A stretch of 64,000 nucleotides of DNA from contig JAPYMA010000597.1 of NCBI GenBank assembly GCA_035041965.1, forward strand, positions 1 through 64,000, read 5' to 3'. Of the stretch, positions 36,101 to 47,934 are shown piece after piece. The stretch is from Anisakis pegreffii. Taxonomy: Eukaryota; Nematoda; Chromadorea; Rhabditida; Anisakidae. The notes under the pieces were generated by a model that saw nothing but the letters and a program-made list of their open reading frames with translations, was not told the origin of the DNA and did no database searches. The position numbers and the translations under genes are program-made. Numbering within the stretch: the first letter of the stretch is position 1; each line of letters starts with the position of its first letter.

Positions 36101-39100
36101 TCAGGTTTGCCCAGTAACATGCTGATTTCTTTACATCATTAGATTCTCCAGATTCTCTGCTTTCAGATATACATATATGTTGTCGAGCGATTTTGCTTAC
36201 TTGAGGAGATATGGCTGATTTTCTGAAGCTATCTCAGGTAGCTCGGTGGCGCTCCTTCCAATACATTGTATCACTGTTGATCAATGTGCACTATAGAGGA
36301 ATTAGGGTGACCATCTTCAAACTAACCGTCTCCTCAGGTTTGCCCAGTAACATGCCAATTTCTTTAAATCATTGGATCCCCAGATTCTCTGCTTTCAGAA
36401 ATGTATGTATGTTGTCGAGCGATTTTGCTTTTATTCAGAGATATAGCCGATTTTCTGAAGTCACATCACTTTCTAGGCAGCGCTTATTTAAATAGACTGC
36501 ATCTCTATCAGTCAGTCTATGCACTACTTTAGCAATATCCGGGTTTCAGGAAACTAATTTCGTTCAAGCCGCAGAGAAATTGCCGGACCGGTTTTTCGTT
36601 TGTTCCTGACGTAGGAATAGTACGTTCTTGTGTCCACGAGGTGGGTGGGGGGGGAGGAGGAGGGTAACGGCGACCTGCCAGATCATCAAAAGGGTTAATG
36701 GAGTACCCGGACGTGAGAACCACTTCTCTGTATTGTTTCAAAAGTATTCATCTTCAATCGATATGTAAATCGTACGAAAATGACCGCAGAAATTGTGATT
36801 AAGTTAGACTGTTGTTTTTGTGAATATTTGAAATTTCAGTGAATTGTTATATGAAGAGAAATACACGGAAGAGGACAAATCCTCCCTAAAAACGCAATTC
36901 ATCGAAAAAATGTTCTAATTTTAGCGGGCGAAATTTTCGAGTATTACCATTCGCCTCTTCAGATGTACCTTTGCATAATTACTTTCTTGAAGGTAAAACG
37001 TTAAGCCGAGAGCGGAAAATTCGATCGAAACATCGGATAAAATCAGACGAGGTTTGAAATACTGCTGTTCCTATTGATTTATGGGCAATGTTTTAATAGA
37101 ATTCTTCTGATTGCGAATCCGTTCTATCGATAAGGTATAAGTGACTGGTAGTAATCGCATGGAATAGGAACAATCCAATATTCACATCGGATGCTGGGTC
37201 CCAACTCAAGTATAGAGCCAGATTCATCATCAAATTTCCATTTATTTCCTATGTTTCAACGCCAAAAAATAAGATTGATCTCGAAAGTTGTTTTTAATCA
37301 ATCTTTTGACCAAATTTAATCAATTACGTTTCTTAATCAATAAAGTCTTTATCGTTCAATACTTCTTAGTCTCCAATCGCTAAAGCGACGACAATTCCAG
37401 AGAACGATAAGTTAGCACGAAAGCTTACACATGTAAGTGCTTTGTACTCAAAGTATTTTTATTTCATCAGAACACTAACGAACTTCTTTTGAAAGACATT
37501 TTAATTTGAGATCTGTCAAAGGATAGAAAACTTTTGGTGGAGAACAGACGTAATTTCGAGAATTGTCGAATGTAACTACTCGTGTCTGATCCAAAAGATT
37601 ATGCTCGATAAATCCAAATTGTGGAGTTGCAATCCAGAAGGAACTGGATTCTGGATCCATTATCACTTCACTTCAGATTTCATCCAAAGAGGCCGGTGGT
37701 ATGGGACGATCGCTAAACGATGAGTCGTATTATCATGGGTTCATGTCGGCTGAAGAGTGTGAACCTTTACTGAAGAATAGTGGCGATTTTCTGGTGCGAA
37801 AGGTGCAGGTGGATGGTGAAGCAGAATATGCGATAACAGTGCGAGTTGATGCAAGCGTGGTGATGAGTTTCTTGATCAAACGCAGTAAATCTGTTCGTTT
37901 ATACTATCGCCTTGCTGATCACCACCGTTAATACCACTATTATCCTTATCAATCTCATTATCATCGCTAAACGAACACAACTCTCAGCAAATCCTTATCG
38001 ATAGTGAATGATAACAGTGTCGTTAATGTCGTCGATGACATCACTGACTCGTCGTACTTTTGATTTAAATTTCGACTGGTGGCCCCCGAAATTTACGGTA
38101 CTCTTCGAAAACCGCTAATCATCGATCAAAACTGAAACCAGCAAATTTCTATTTAACTCACTTAAATCAGATGCTGATAAATGACAAAAGGGATTAAATG
38201 CACATTTTGCGGTATTTATATCCTCTTCATATCAACTGAACAGATGAATGAGAGGTTACTTGTTCAGCTCAACGGTGATAACGTCGTGCAAATGGAAACA
38301 ATTTTCAGAAACATCTTTATTACGTGTTCAATTACGCATTCAAAACAATACCCGACTTGATTGCGTATCATTCTCGAAATAATTTACCGTTGAGTGCCGA
38401 TCAAATCTGCATCAAAAACGGAGTCGAAAAAAGCGAATGGCAGTTGTTTCATGAACAGGTTCTGCAAGCACTTCCATATATTCTCACTGATCACGTGTGA
38501 ATTTAAACGGATTTTAAAAACTTTGTCAGATCCCAAACAAACTTTACTTTCAACAGCGAACAGTTAACATGTTTATATTAGTATTGTTACTCAAACGATG
38601 CATCTTAATGAATCGCAGTTATGTAGGCTAAGGTCGGTACAGGACGGAATTTTCCTCTTAACTTACGGTTCTTGACTCATAAGTCCTGCCATTCCCCGCG
38701 TTCGACTTTTCTCGAGGGGTTCCGGTATCAATGGTACTGTGGATGACTTGACAAAAGATAAGTTGTGTAATTTATTGAATATGCTGGTAAACAGTCCAGA
38801 TCAACTTGAAGTCTGTCGATAGTACGCATATGAGAGCAATAAATGAAGTTTATTTTGGAATCAAGGTAGAGAAGATGCGAAAATTGGGTGAGGGTGCGTT
38901 CGGTGAGGTTTGGGAAGGCACCTTGTCGCTGGGCGTGTTCCGCGGACGTATTCCGGTCGCCATCAAAACACTTCATTCGAGTGCGATATCAACCGATGAA
39001 AGAATCAAATTTCTTCGTGAAGCGAATTTAATGCTCAAATTGAATCATGTTCGTTGCTTCACTATAGTACAGTGGTTCTCATACGGGGTGAAATTACCCA

Positions 39101-41837
39101 TTTTGGGTAATTATCCATTTTAGGTAATTTTGGGTAAAATGGGTAATTTGGAGGTGTGAAGGGGTAATGGATTGGGTGGGAAATAAATATTTCGTGCAGT
39201 TGCTATTTTATGGTAGAACGCCATTGTAATGGTGTTTTTTTTAGCTCGGATATGTAAATGCGGTTATTTGATGACAACACTCTTCATTTTCTGAGTATCA
39301 TTAGCTCGTCTGGGTCTAACAGGGTTTTCATTCTTTTCCCTGCTGTTATAATCACTCTCATAACTTTTATCACTAAAAGTGTTCTCTTCTGCTAATTTCT
39401 TATTCATTTCATTTAACAATTAAAGTCAACTTCTCATTCTATCAATCACACTCTATGATTGATCATTTGACTGTCGAACGTTGTTGAGCAATTCAGTTCG
39501 ATTGCTGTATTGTTGACTTCGGCTGTCAACACTCGTCAACATATTCAGTAAATAGTATATGCTACTGAATGAGAAACTGATTCGAACTGTGAAATGAAAT
39601 GAGACGAAATGAATGAGAAAAAGTCATGAAGAGAACGATATTCGCTTATGATAGCTACGAGAGTGAATACAACACGTCTGAAAAGAATGAGAATCCATCT
39701 GAATCAGTTTGAAGTGAACGGGTTACAGAAACGCTCATTTATTCTTTTAATGAAGACCTCAAAGTGAAGAATTTATTTCAATTCTAAATGAATAACGGAT
39801 TGCTGAAAATTTCTTCCTTTCAATGTACTCATCTTATCCATGTGTCAATACTTTAGATAAGGAGACAGAATGGCCGGAAGATCAAATTACGCTTGCACTT
39901 AAGCATATTTTTGATTAACGTATTGTTTAGCAACATACAATTTATGATGTGACCACTCGTTAGAGCTAAATTAATTATTGTTTGGAAATTTTTTAGTTAA
40001 TAATTACAGAAGAATGTGATAAAATTTTATGGAGTGGCTGCAACGAGAGAGCCAGTAATGATCGTTATGGAACTGGCAAGCGGTGGTTCATTGTTGTCTA
40101 GAGTTCAAGATAAACTAAATCCCGTTAGGATTCCTCGATTCGATTCATCAATCTGATTTCTTCATTCACTACGTTCTGATTTGAATTCCACCAAATCCCA
40201 GCAGTCGACAACAACAAGTAAAGAATTTATCTAATAGAAAATCGCAATATAGCATTCATTATTTTAGCCCACAGAAACAGATCGAGTTAAATATTGTTCA
40301 GATATCGCCAATGGTCTTGCATATTTGGAAATGATGTGTGTCATTCACAGGTAATGCGCTACATAAAAACCTAAATGCATTTCTGAATTAAATCTCTGAA
40401 TCATCACTATTCTGAATTTGATTTTGGAAAATTTTTTACTATACAACAAAAATCTATCATCAAATACTGAGTTATACGTAACTTTTTTCCTGGACATCTG
40501 TAATAAGCTATTTTTGATCTACAAGTGTCAAGAAGGTTCCTTAGATAATGCATCAAACAATCCATTTTTATTAATAATTCGTTACCGTAATATGCTTTGA
40601 TTCATTTGCCTGTTCCGTTCGTTCGTATTCTCTAATTGTAAGGATGCAAATGAATTAAACGGAATAAAAATCAGTGACCGGTTTGGACAAGGAATAGAAC
40701 GAAAGCGATCGTAATAATGGTTGCTTTTAGGGATGTTGCTGCTCGAAATTGCTTACTCGGTGAAGAGGAAACAGTTAAGCTGAGTGATTTCGGATTATCA
40801 CTGCTGGGAATCGAGTATCGTGAGAAACACATGAAAAATGTACCGATTAGGTCTGTAATACCGTCGAATTTCTTTGATATTTATAAGAAATGCTGCTGGT
40901 TTCTTAACGAATCATAGAAAAGAATGCTTAAGAAATATTTGGGAAAAAAATTTGTCTGAAGAATTAAATGAAATTAAAGATGGCTGGCACCAGAAACGTT
41001 GAAAGGTGGTCGTTATTCAACTAAAACAGATGTTTGGAGTTTTGGTGTAACGATGTGGGAGATATTTTCGGATGGTGCACATCCATACGGTGATATTGAA
41101 GATAATCGAGAGATCCGACACGGTGTTTTAGAGCAACGGGTCAGTCATTTGCTTGCGACAAACTTGCGATGAAACTTGCATATTCTGTCTAAATTTAATT
41201 CAGATAAACTACAATTAACAAAAAGTAAATTTCATTAGAAAATAAATTTTTACTCGTGAAATTGATGAAGATTTACAAACACGATGTGATTTATTGGAAT
41301 GTAATCCGCGAAAGGATACATAATTTATGATCTTATTGTTCACAATCGTCGCTGAGATTTTGATGATAAGCTGTATCTCTATCTGGATCAGTTGGAATGA
41401 AACTGTACATAAGATCCTCTTCCAGTAACTTGAACTTTTCGTATGACACAAAAAATCCCCTCGGAGCTCTCTCATAACCTCAACAACACGAGGTAAAATT
41501 AATTCTCCCTGAAGCTTCAGCGATTTGCCGATTGTGTTCCTTACAACTAAGATACTCATCAGTTACTCATTTGTCATGAAGTTTTTTGTAGTCAACTATT
41601 GGAACTATTTTGAATGAGATATACTACATCTAGGTTATCAAATAATTGCAGTTGAAATTGAACGATCCAGTAGGGATGCCAGCGGAGATACTGGAAGTGA
41701 TGCATGGTTGTTTGCTGTTTCAAGCTGAACTTCGTCCGCCTTTCCATGAACTCGCCAAGACGTTGGAGATCCAAAAGGATGCTCGATTACGGAAAAATCG
41801 ACTTTCTGCAATTCTGCATGGCATTTTACATATTTGA
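30152..41837 (+). CDS. Fes/Fer-type SH2 non-receptor tyrosine kinase
   Basis: Exons: 30152-30236, 30763-30837, 31709-31762, 37386-37432 (or starting 37370), 37677-37892, 38309-38458, 38866-39048, 40010-40123, 40268-40350, 40731-40850, 40980-41139, 41652-41837; 1473 nt, 490 residues. A Ser-rich, probably disordered N-terminus (about 1-95) is followed by an SH2 domain starting YYHGFM, with FLVR at 125-128 contacting phosphotyrosine. The kinase domain has GEGAFG (217-222), VAIK with Lys243, HRDVAARN from 335, DFG (355-357) and RWLAPE. HRDxAARN is the Fes/Fer and receptor-like version, not Src. There is no F-BAR domain, as in the small SH2-kinases expanded in nematodes (for example C. elegans SPE-8 and relatives), often linked to the male germ line. 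Exons 1-3 rest on splice phase only; the SH2-kinase part is firm. Confidence 0.9.
30351..30630 (+). repeat. dispersed ~280-bp repeat, copy in tyrosine kinase intron 1
   Basis: Second copy of the repeat found in cytochrome b5 reductase intron 2 (26339-26618), same orientation, slightly less eroded in its middle part. Confidence 0.8.
32839..32860 (-). ncRNA. exact 22-nt SL1 spliced-leader sequence (SL RNA gene or pseudogene)
   Basis: The minus strand from 32860 to 32839 matches all 22 bases of SL1 (begins GGTTTAATTACCC, ends AAGTTTGAG) and continues with GT, as the donor of a true SL RNA does. The downstream body (to about 32760) does not look like the C. elegans or Ascaris SL RNA and no clear Sm site is seen (AATTCTG near 32785 is the closest). 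GAGGTAGTGCCAA (32841-32829) can pair with TTGGCATACCTC (32779-32768). It sits inside the downstream LTR-like region of the BEL/Pao element. Confidence 0.7.
33491..34951 (-). CDS. gag-like ORF of the BEL/Pao element (DUF1759 type)
   Basis: A 486-codon uninterrupted frame read from the ATG at 34951 (MDRLEAANPIV); the same frame stays open upstream to 35347 through LTR-like sequence. The diagnostic part is LPQLQLPTFDGKPGEWFEFW, followed by FEATVDIHPLANVEKFAYL and CLRGQAKLVAAGYP, the DUF1759 Gag signature of BEL/Pao elements. The C-terminus does not continue into a zinc-knuckle or protease. Instead it reads into a second copy of leader sequence (33484-33556, matching 35277-35350), so pol appears to have been lost by deletion. 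It lies antisense in intron 3 of the tyrosine kinase. Confidence 0.85.
   Translation of the reverse strand: MDRLEAANPIVPPQATATAYLQLSDGPHSSDCAPIIDDADSYLQFRLDDALLPTEQLSSMQQTRRSAASMCVLLEESEQRLRILYDEWKEIIRSLSPEDDQQTVQSEYAAFQAMNENPNGLRATLSQIPTIIHKLHFLDEDLHDLEDRIRSNLSPAPSRQLLQSPELSATTTQQKVEPPIIQRQPSQVSTDAYVQSTHLPNTITARLPQLQLPTFDGKPGEWFEFWQFFEATVDIHPLANVEKFAYLTSCLRGQAKLVAAGYPRRAESYRPLIDALHQQFGNLDALERSLQVQLRQLRNPSHTSIDLKEFHNDVSRILNHMRIANIDTEQRQILFELEEHLPEATRLLMYSSKQKCVNYSTSDFLRILLETAQMLEAVQPLARFSSRSEHANQSIMPTRRNIPQLSMRSFASSSPMQTALSNKFRQQRFSNINQQQPSVNFSRQQQSTNLIRNSRQTPTVPCALHIVINPENPASFRVRLITDTPV
35836..36500 (+). repeat. tandem array of three ~237-bp units
   Basis: Units start at about 35836, 36072 and 36308, each beginning with a variant of GTGACCATCTTCAAACTAAC. 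They include CAGAAATGTA, TTGTCGAGCGATTTTGCTT and GAAGCTATCTCAGGTAGCTC. The third unit degenerates after about 150 bases. Two older copies are at 4615-5040. Confidence 0.85.
36925..36992 (+). other. alternative kinase exon candidate in intron 3
   Basis: ATTTTAG|CGGGCG to TTGAAG|GTAAAA is open in the right phase to follow exon 3, and would then require the exon 4 acceptor at 37370. It would add 23 residues (TGEIFEYYHSPLQM and on). The sequence has no recognisable role. The simpler model skips it and uses the acceptor at 37386. Confidence 0.25.
39070..39235 (+). mobile_element. hAT-like fragment in kinase intron
   Basis: Starts CAGTGGTTCTCATACGGGGT and carries the same GGTAATTT / GGAGGTGTGAAGGGGTAATGG blocks as the element at 31894, up to CGCCATTGT and a short way beyond. 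Extra copies of a TTACCCATTTT / AAAATGGGTAA palindrome lie inside. It inserts 21 bases after the donor of kinase exon 7. Confidence 0.65.
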
Positions 41838-42415
41838 ATGAAACACCAAAGGAGATTTGTCAACGAAACCAACATCACATGACATGAGTATTGTATGTAT
41901 AAATTGATCAATGTAAGATGTATCGCAAAAAATTACTATTATCGATATTATTAGGCAATAAATGGTCATTTATTGTTTTGAACAAATAAAATCTTCGGAT
42001 GCATTCGTATTTATTGGTACTAAACTCATGCTTATTGGTGACTACTGGGCTGTTGCAAAGTAAAATGCAAATTGAAAATGCTTGCAACGATTGACGGTCA
42101 AAGTGAACTTCTATGCTCAAACAATTCTCGGCGAACCTCGTCTGAATCTCAACTCATCACTAAATCAGCTTTCGGGATATTGTAAATCCTCTAATTTTGA
42201 TGTTCAGTTTCGAAATGCTTGGATTTCGTTCTGAGCACGCAAGCACCGAAACTCGCTTTGGTAGTGTGGTGATGTTTCATTCGAAAATAAAGTTTTACTC
42301 GTGAAATTGATGAAAATTTACGAACACGACGTGATTTATTGGAATATAATCCGCGAAAGGATGCATAATTTATAATCTTATTGTTCACATCATCGCTCAA
42401 ATTTCGATGATAGTC
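41233..42415. repeat. duplicated ~140-bp block flanking the last kinase exon
   Basis: About 41233-41373 (kinase intron 11) and 42276-42415 (downstream of the gene) share a block that includes TTTTACTCGTGAAATTGATG and TAATCCGCGAAAGGAT. They have the same orientation and about 85-90 percent identity by eye. The coordinates span both copies; the sequence between them includes the final kinase exon. Confidence 0.7.
41957..41962 (+). terminator. candidate poly(A) signal AATAAA of the tyrosine kinase
   Basis: AATAAA 120 nt past the stop codon at 41837; another AATAAA-like run follows near 41985. Confidence 0.45.
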
Positions 42416-42815
42416 AAGTGAAGCTTATTTTCACCCGGTTGACGAGCATGACCTCAGATTCATGCGTACGCATAGGTTCTAAAAGTGTGTGTTTGTGCTT
42501 GATTTGTTTTTGCGAGTTATTGTCTAGTGGTGAAATTGTATTTGCACACGATACATGCATGCATGCTCAAGAAATCAAATTCAAATGCTGCTATCAAGCT
42601 TGAGCTGACTAACGTTAAAGTGACCGACCGCATGAATCGTTTCACTGTCGTTGTCACGCTAGCTGAACGATTCGATTGCCCTGTTTTAATTCACTTATCA
42701 ATCGCAGACTTCCGATATTCTAGGTTATTGCTTGATTGATTGCACGAATCTGCGATCACTGAATTGGCCGATTCATACTTGAACTCATTGCTGAACTTGT
42801 GATGAGGAGTGAACG

Positions 42816-45800
42816 ATGAAAAGAATTGAAGAACAACTCATTGAATATAGACGACAAAAAGCTGCTGAAAGAGAGCTAAATGCACCCGACCAAGCTGGGG
42901 TTAGTCCTCAGTTATTTCCCGACTTTTCCACACTTCAGCTACGCAATTTTCCACTTCTGAAATGGAAAATGAAATAATCATCGTGAAAATCGTGAAAAAG
43001 TCTAATAATCGTGAAATGACAATTCTAAATTTTCTCACAATTTCATCAAATTTCTCAGAGTCTCATTCCCACGAACTGCATGCAAATAATCACTTCACTC
43101 GTTTCTACATGCATAAAACAATTCGATGCTGACAGTAACAATGATGCTTGATGTCTAATATTAATGAAAGAATCGAACGAAATTTCGGTTCAGGCGGAAT
43201 CGGAATTCGACCGAAACCAAATTCCAAAGTTTTAAAATTTCCAAGAATTTTCCGGTTCAGAGTCTGATCGAATCTGTTTTTTCTAAATTCTTAAATTTGT
43301 TATTCCGACATAACATTAGAATAGTTGCTTTATCGGTCAACACCAGTACTCCACAATAATAAATTTTCACAATTTGCAATTTGTGGTCGTGTCTTGTTTA
43401 ATTTATGAGTATTGGAGAGATATGAAGACGAATGCTTATGTGCAATGCGTAGCGCTCTAATTAACATTATTGATTGTGTCAACTTAACCAAATGAAAACA
43501 TTAATAATACATCAGCTCATATGCTGTTATAATTGATGTATTGTTATTAGCTTATCGTTAGTCACGCTGAAATACGACAAATCTGCGCCGATGTCGGAAT
43601 TGTTCATTGCCGATCCATCCGTATCCTTTTGAAATTGCATAGGATGACTCGTTCATGTTCAAGTTGTTTTATACCTACTCTAGCAGTTGATGGGCAATCT
43701 TTTTTTTCGCTGAAAACCTTTCTACGCGTTGAATTTGCTTTACTCACTTGAAATTCAAGCACTTTTCTGAAGCGATGAATTTCATCAGTGTGTAATTGAA
43801 TCTCATCGAACAACAGATGACGATGAGGATGTGGATGATCTAAAAGCAAATGCGAAATGTTCACTGAATTTGTTTGAATGCCTTTGAAGAATTTCTTCCC
43901 TCTCTTATGCTGACGAATTGCAAATTTTTTGGTGAATCGAATTCTTATTGTTAGCGATATTTCACCCGTTTTTTAGTATTGTTGTCAGCTGGATGTCATC
44001 TTCGAACGAAACAATTCGTCTTAATTTCGGTTTCTTTTTGTTTTTTTTGGTTCACTTTTATCTCGATCGAAATTTTCTCGAAGCGAGAGAAATGTTAAAC
44101 ATTTTTTAAACATTTTCTTAAACATGAAACATTTTCTCTTCTCTGGCAAGTCGTATTTGCAATAACTTATTTCGGTCCATCAAAGCGATATGTATTGCAC
44201 TTAAATTATCTTCATCGATCACACGGAATCCCATTCATTCATGAGATTTATGATAGTGAATTAATGTGGTGGCATTATTACGTTGAACTTTTATCATTTG
44301 AAGCATTTTGAATGCAACAGCTTCTCGAATAAATTGATGCGCTCACATGCAAATGAGAACAAATGAAAGTTAATGATCCGTATGAACACATTTTTGTGGT
44401 TTGCAAAACTGGTTTTTTCTATTAAGAATCAATTTTATGCGAAGATCATTTTGAATCAAAAGTTTGATTTGATTTGATTTCCGTTGAATTTATTCATTCA
44501 TTCAATTATTTGTTGATTCGTTTGCATTGTTGCTTTGTGCAAGTTCATGGAAATAATATGGAATATCATAATTATGTGCAATGAATGTATCTGTCAATTT
44601 TGATAGATTTTTGAATGATGTAACGACATTTGAGAGAAAGAAATTGTTTTTGATATGTTCTTTCGTAAGGTATTCATTCGTTTGGTTATTCTTAGAGCAT
44701 TCCTTTGAGTAGTTCTGAAGGGCGATGTTGTAAGAGGGCGATCGAAGTGCTTAGAGTTGGATTTTGGAATGTGCTAGTGTTGGTTGTTGGGTTTTGTAAA
44801 GGAATCATTTCGGAGCAAGTCTTTTCATAGGGCGTTCATGATCAGTTTCGTTCGAGTCTTTTTTTCAATCTTCAAGTGCAAATCTTTCATACGTTCAAGT
44901 CTTTTCATATCACCTTCATTCGTATTGTTTGCTGTGAGCCATGCAATATTCTGGTGAGAATATTCTGCGTAGAATTTAATTCGATGCAATTCAACACATT
45001 AATGCGCGCAATTAGTTGCGTTATGAGAAACTATCAACGACAACAGCAATTCAATTCAGCTTCCTTAAACTGGTCATGAATTGCAAAGTATTATTTCAAC
45101 AGATAGAGGTTGTTTGTCAAGTATGGCTGTAATTGTAAAGTGCGAATATTTCCGGTAGAAGTGTCAGCAATACAGGGTGGGAAACGCAGTAGTCTTTCGT
45201 ACTTTCGGTTATCAGTTTCTAATTAATCAGCTCATTTGCAAATTTCTTCAACGCGATGATATGACTGTTCTGCGTGGAATTTTGAGAACTACAGGTCAAA
45301 TGTAGCAAACGTTTTGTTTTTGTTCAATAGCGATGATTTTTGGAATTTTTTGAGTTTTTTGGTCGAACAGTGAAAAGGAATCTTTTGCGAATCATTCACG
45401 AAGCTGAAGCACGCTTGTTCCGTTTGGTTTTTTTTGTTGTGAATTTTAAGTTGAAAGAGAAGTTTTGCCTATGTAAAATTCGTTTGTTCGTTTATTTATT
45501 CGCTTGAACGCTTCATATCTTATCAAAAAATTGATCTATGCGATATCTTTGAAATGTTTTGTTCGTTTTACGGTTGATTGAAGCGTTGGGGAACAAGGGA
45601 TTTCGGGAATAGGTGATGCAACAAGGGCAGTTTTCCAACTTTATTGACAATCTGCCTGCCTGCCTTCTCAGACTTTTGCCAATAATAAATTCTTCTCATT
45701 GAAAGAAGAGGGAAAGAAATGTGTGCAGAAAAAATTTCTTATTGCTGAATTTTTGGGCAATCGAATTGAATGTTTTGGGATTGGGAGGTGAGAGGTATTC

Positions 45801-47934
45801 AGGACAAAGTTGAAGTTGACTTAGAGCTGTTTGAGATGATGATTATGGATGAAGATTGCGAGGGGGAGGAGAATATTGTGAGACGGAATAACGGAAGAGA
45901 TTTGGTCATTCTTTCATTAATCTGGTTATTTATTTATTCATAAGTTTAGGCGGTTTATGAAGTGATGCGATTTGATGACAAATGAAAATGGGACTGTTGA
46001 AGGAATATTTTATGCGGATTATGATGAATGCAAATATTTGTGATGATGTTGGCATTGATATTGATGAATAGATGAGAAGAGGAGGAGGGAATATTTTAGA
46101 AAGTGGATTGAAATCAACAGAAAATACTTTTAGTACGTAATATCGCATTTAACGAAGATTCTTAGTCGTAATTTTTGATGAAAAGATTGAAAGAATGAAA
46201 TTTTATTGACTCGTTTATTTGTTTTATTCGATGCGAGCAGTGAAATAGGACGATGAAAAGAGGAGTGAGTTGTGTTTGAGGAAAGCGCACAGACGATAGT
46301 TTAGACTCTAGAAGTTTGTGTTTTGTGATGGATAGGTGAATGGTTTGTTTGAGGTGATTATTGTGATGGGGGAATGGGTGGATGAAAGGATTGGGGATGG
46401 GATGAATAGTGAGTGCATGATTGAGTAACACGATAGCGAATCACTTTTATTTGATTCGTTGCAATTTGTTTATTGTTTATGAATTCATTTTCATTGAATA
46501 GTTTTCAGTGAGAAATTCAATTTGGATGAATCCACATTTCTTCATTCGTTATGATTCATTTGTTGTTTGTTTGAGTATTTAAAATTTCATTCCATTTCAT
46601 TTCATTTCTCATACCATATGGTGTTGTTTTCAAAAGTATGTTTGTTTAGTTGTACTTTAGAGTGTATTGTTTGCTATGTATCAGTCTTGAACTGTTATCA
46701 TCATTATGGCTGGTGAATGGGATTGGGAATAGGTAAGTGAAGGATGTGCGATTTTGCCATTCCACTGTAACATAATCTAGTTTTGCGTTGTTGTTCCTTT
46801 AGTCGTATCAATCGTTCATGCTTTTATGTTCTACATAGCATATTTTTTTGAATTTGTTCGGTTACGAATAACCCAATCGGTGAATTGATAATAACAGGCC
46901 TTGAACATTGAAAGTCGGTGAATTTCGATTGAAGGGAAACGGAGTGATTTTTCAAAGGATTTTCAAAGTTCCCGATTGATTTTATGGGTTTTTACTTTTG
47001 TTTATCATTTATCAAAGTGTGTTTTTTTATTCATTCAGTCGTTAGTGTTAGAATGATCAGCTGTCGTAATGAGAGTGCAGAAAATAATGAGCACAACATT
47101 GGATTGGTAGGGTTATTGCACTGAAGAGTTGAGGTAGATAAGCTGTACATGCGATCATCTGCACTTTATCGTCATTGGTTACTTTTGAGTTTGACTTATA
47201 ATTTAATTTTGGTTAGAAGTCTGAATACAAATCTTACAATTAGAAAGTATGGAAATGCTGACATTAAAATTGGACTGTATTGTGTTAATTTGAACGTGCA
47301 GTTTTGAATGTTCCTTATTCAGTTTTGAATCTGTTTAATGTTTTGTGGCATCATTTCGGGTCGGAAATATCACGTTTATAATAATTTTGAATCCTATAAT
47401 TTTTTGTGAAATTTGATGTGAGTGACATTTTGTTAAAATTTTTTCTTTCTCTGAGGAATTCTTTCTGATTTGAGCAAAATTTCCAATGAATCGTTTCTGA
47501 AGGCAACTTTCGACTGTGTTGGTTTCCAGGGGACATCTGAAGGAAGCAATGAAGCCAAACCCAGCGAAAGAGCATGGTTATTGGTGGCTTTTGAAAGTGT
47601 ACTCAGTGGATTGTATCGAGTCTGGGAGGATGCACTTGACGTATATCCGCTCAGGGCATGGCGAGCCTATGCGGCCAGAGCACCGTGGCAGTGTGCCGTC
47701 GTAACACTATCCACCTGGCTCATACTACAAATCAGTGCTGCCTATGTACAATTCGGCCTTGTTTTCTTCATATTTTCACTGTTCATTGCGATGGTGTTGA
47801 ATCTGGGCGAGAGGAAAGCGAATGAGCCATCTGCTTATTCGGTATTCAATCCGCATTGTGAACGACTGCCCGGTCAGTTGACTGCTGAGCATTTTGAGCG
47901 GGATATTCTGATGAGGAATAGGCGGATCTCATAG
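42816..47934 (+). CDS. SAYSD1: SAYSvFN domain protein (SAYSD1 homologue)
   Basis: Two exons, 42816-42899 and 47530-47934, joined in phase 0: 489 nt, 162 residues (human 183). Exon 1 (MKRIEEQLIEYRRQKAAERE) matches the N-terminal signature of SAYSD1 (MEQRLAEFRAARK-like). Exon 2 carries a hydrophobic segment at about 83-118, likely one or two membrane passes, then SAYSVFN at 129-135 and LPGQLTAEHFERDI, the domain that names the family. SAYSD1 is an ER translocon-associated protein that senses UFMylated ribosomes and helps clear stalled translocation products. Exon 2 has no usable in-frame ATG of its own, and its acceptor GTTTCCAG|GGGACA at 47530 supports an upstream start exon. The 4.6-kb intron shows no other exon. 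Confidence 0.88.

Larger units (their letters stand above)
31894..36725. mobile_element. hAT-like element carrying nested insertions, in kinase intron 3
   Basis: The left end reads CAGTGGTTCTCATCGGGGGT, a typical hAT terminal sequence. The right end reads GTGAGAACCACTT, its inverse with one changed base. Outside these lie CTCTATAA (31886-31893) and CTCTGTAT (36726-36733), matching at 6 of 8 positions, as expected for an old 8-bp hAT target duplication. Related fragments are found at 39070 and 53580. No transposase is recognisable. Between the ends are a BEL/Pao-like element and a tandem array. That both ends belong to one insertion is inference. Confidence 0.5.
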
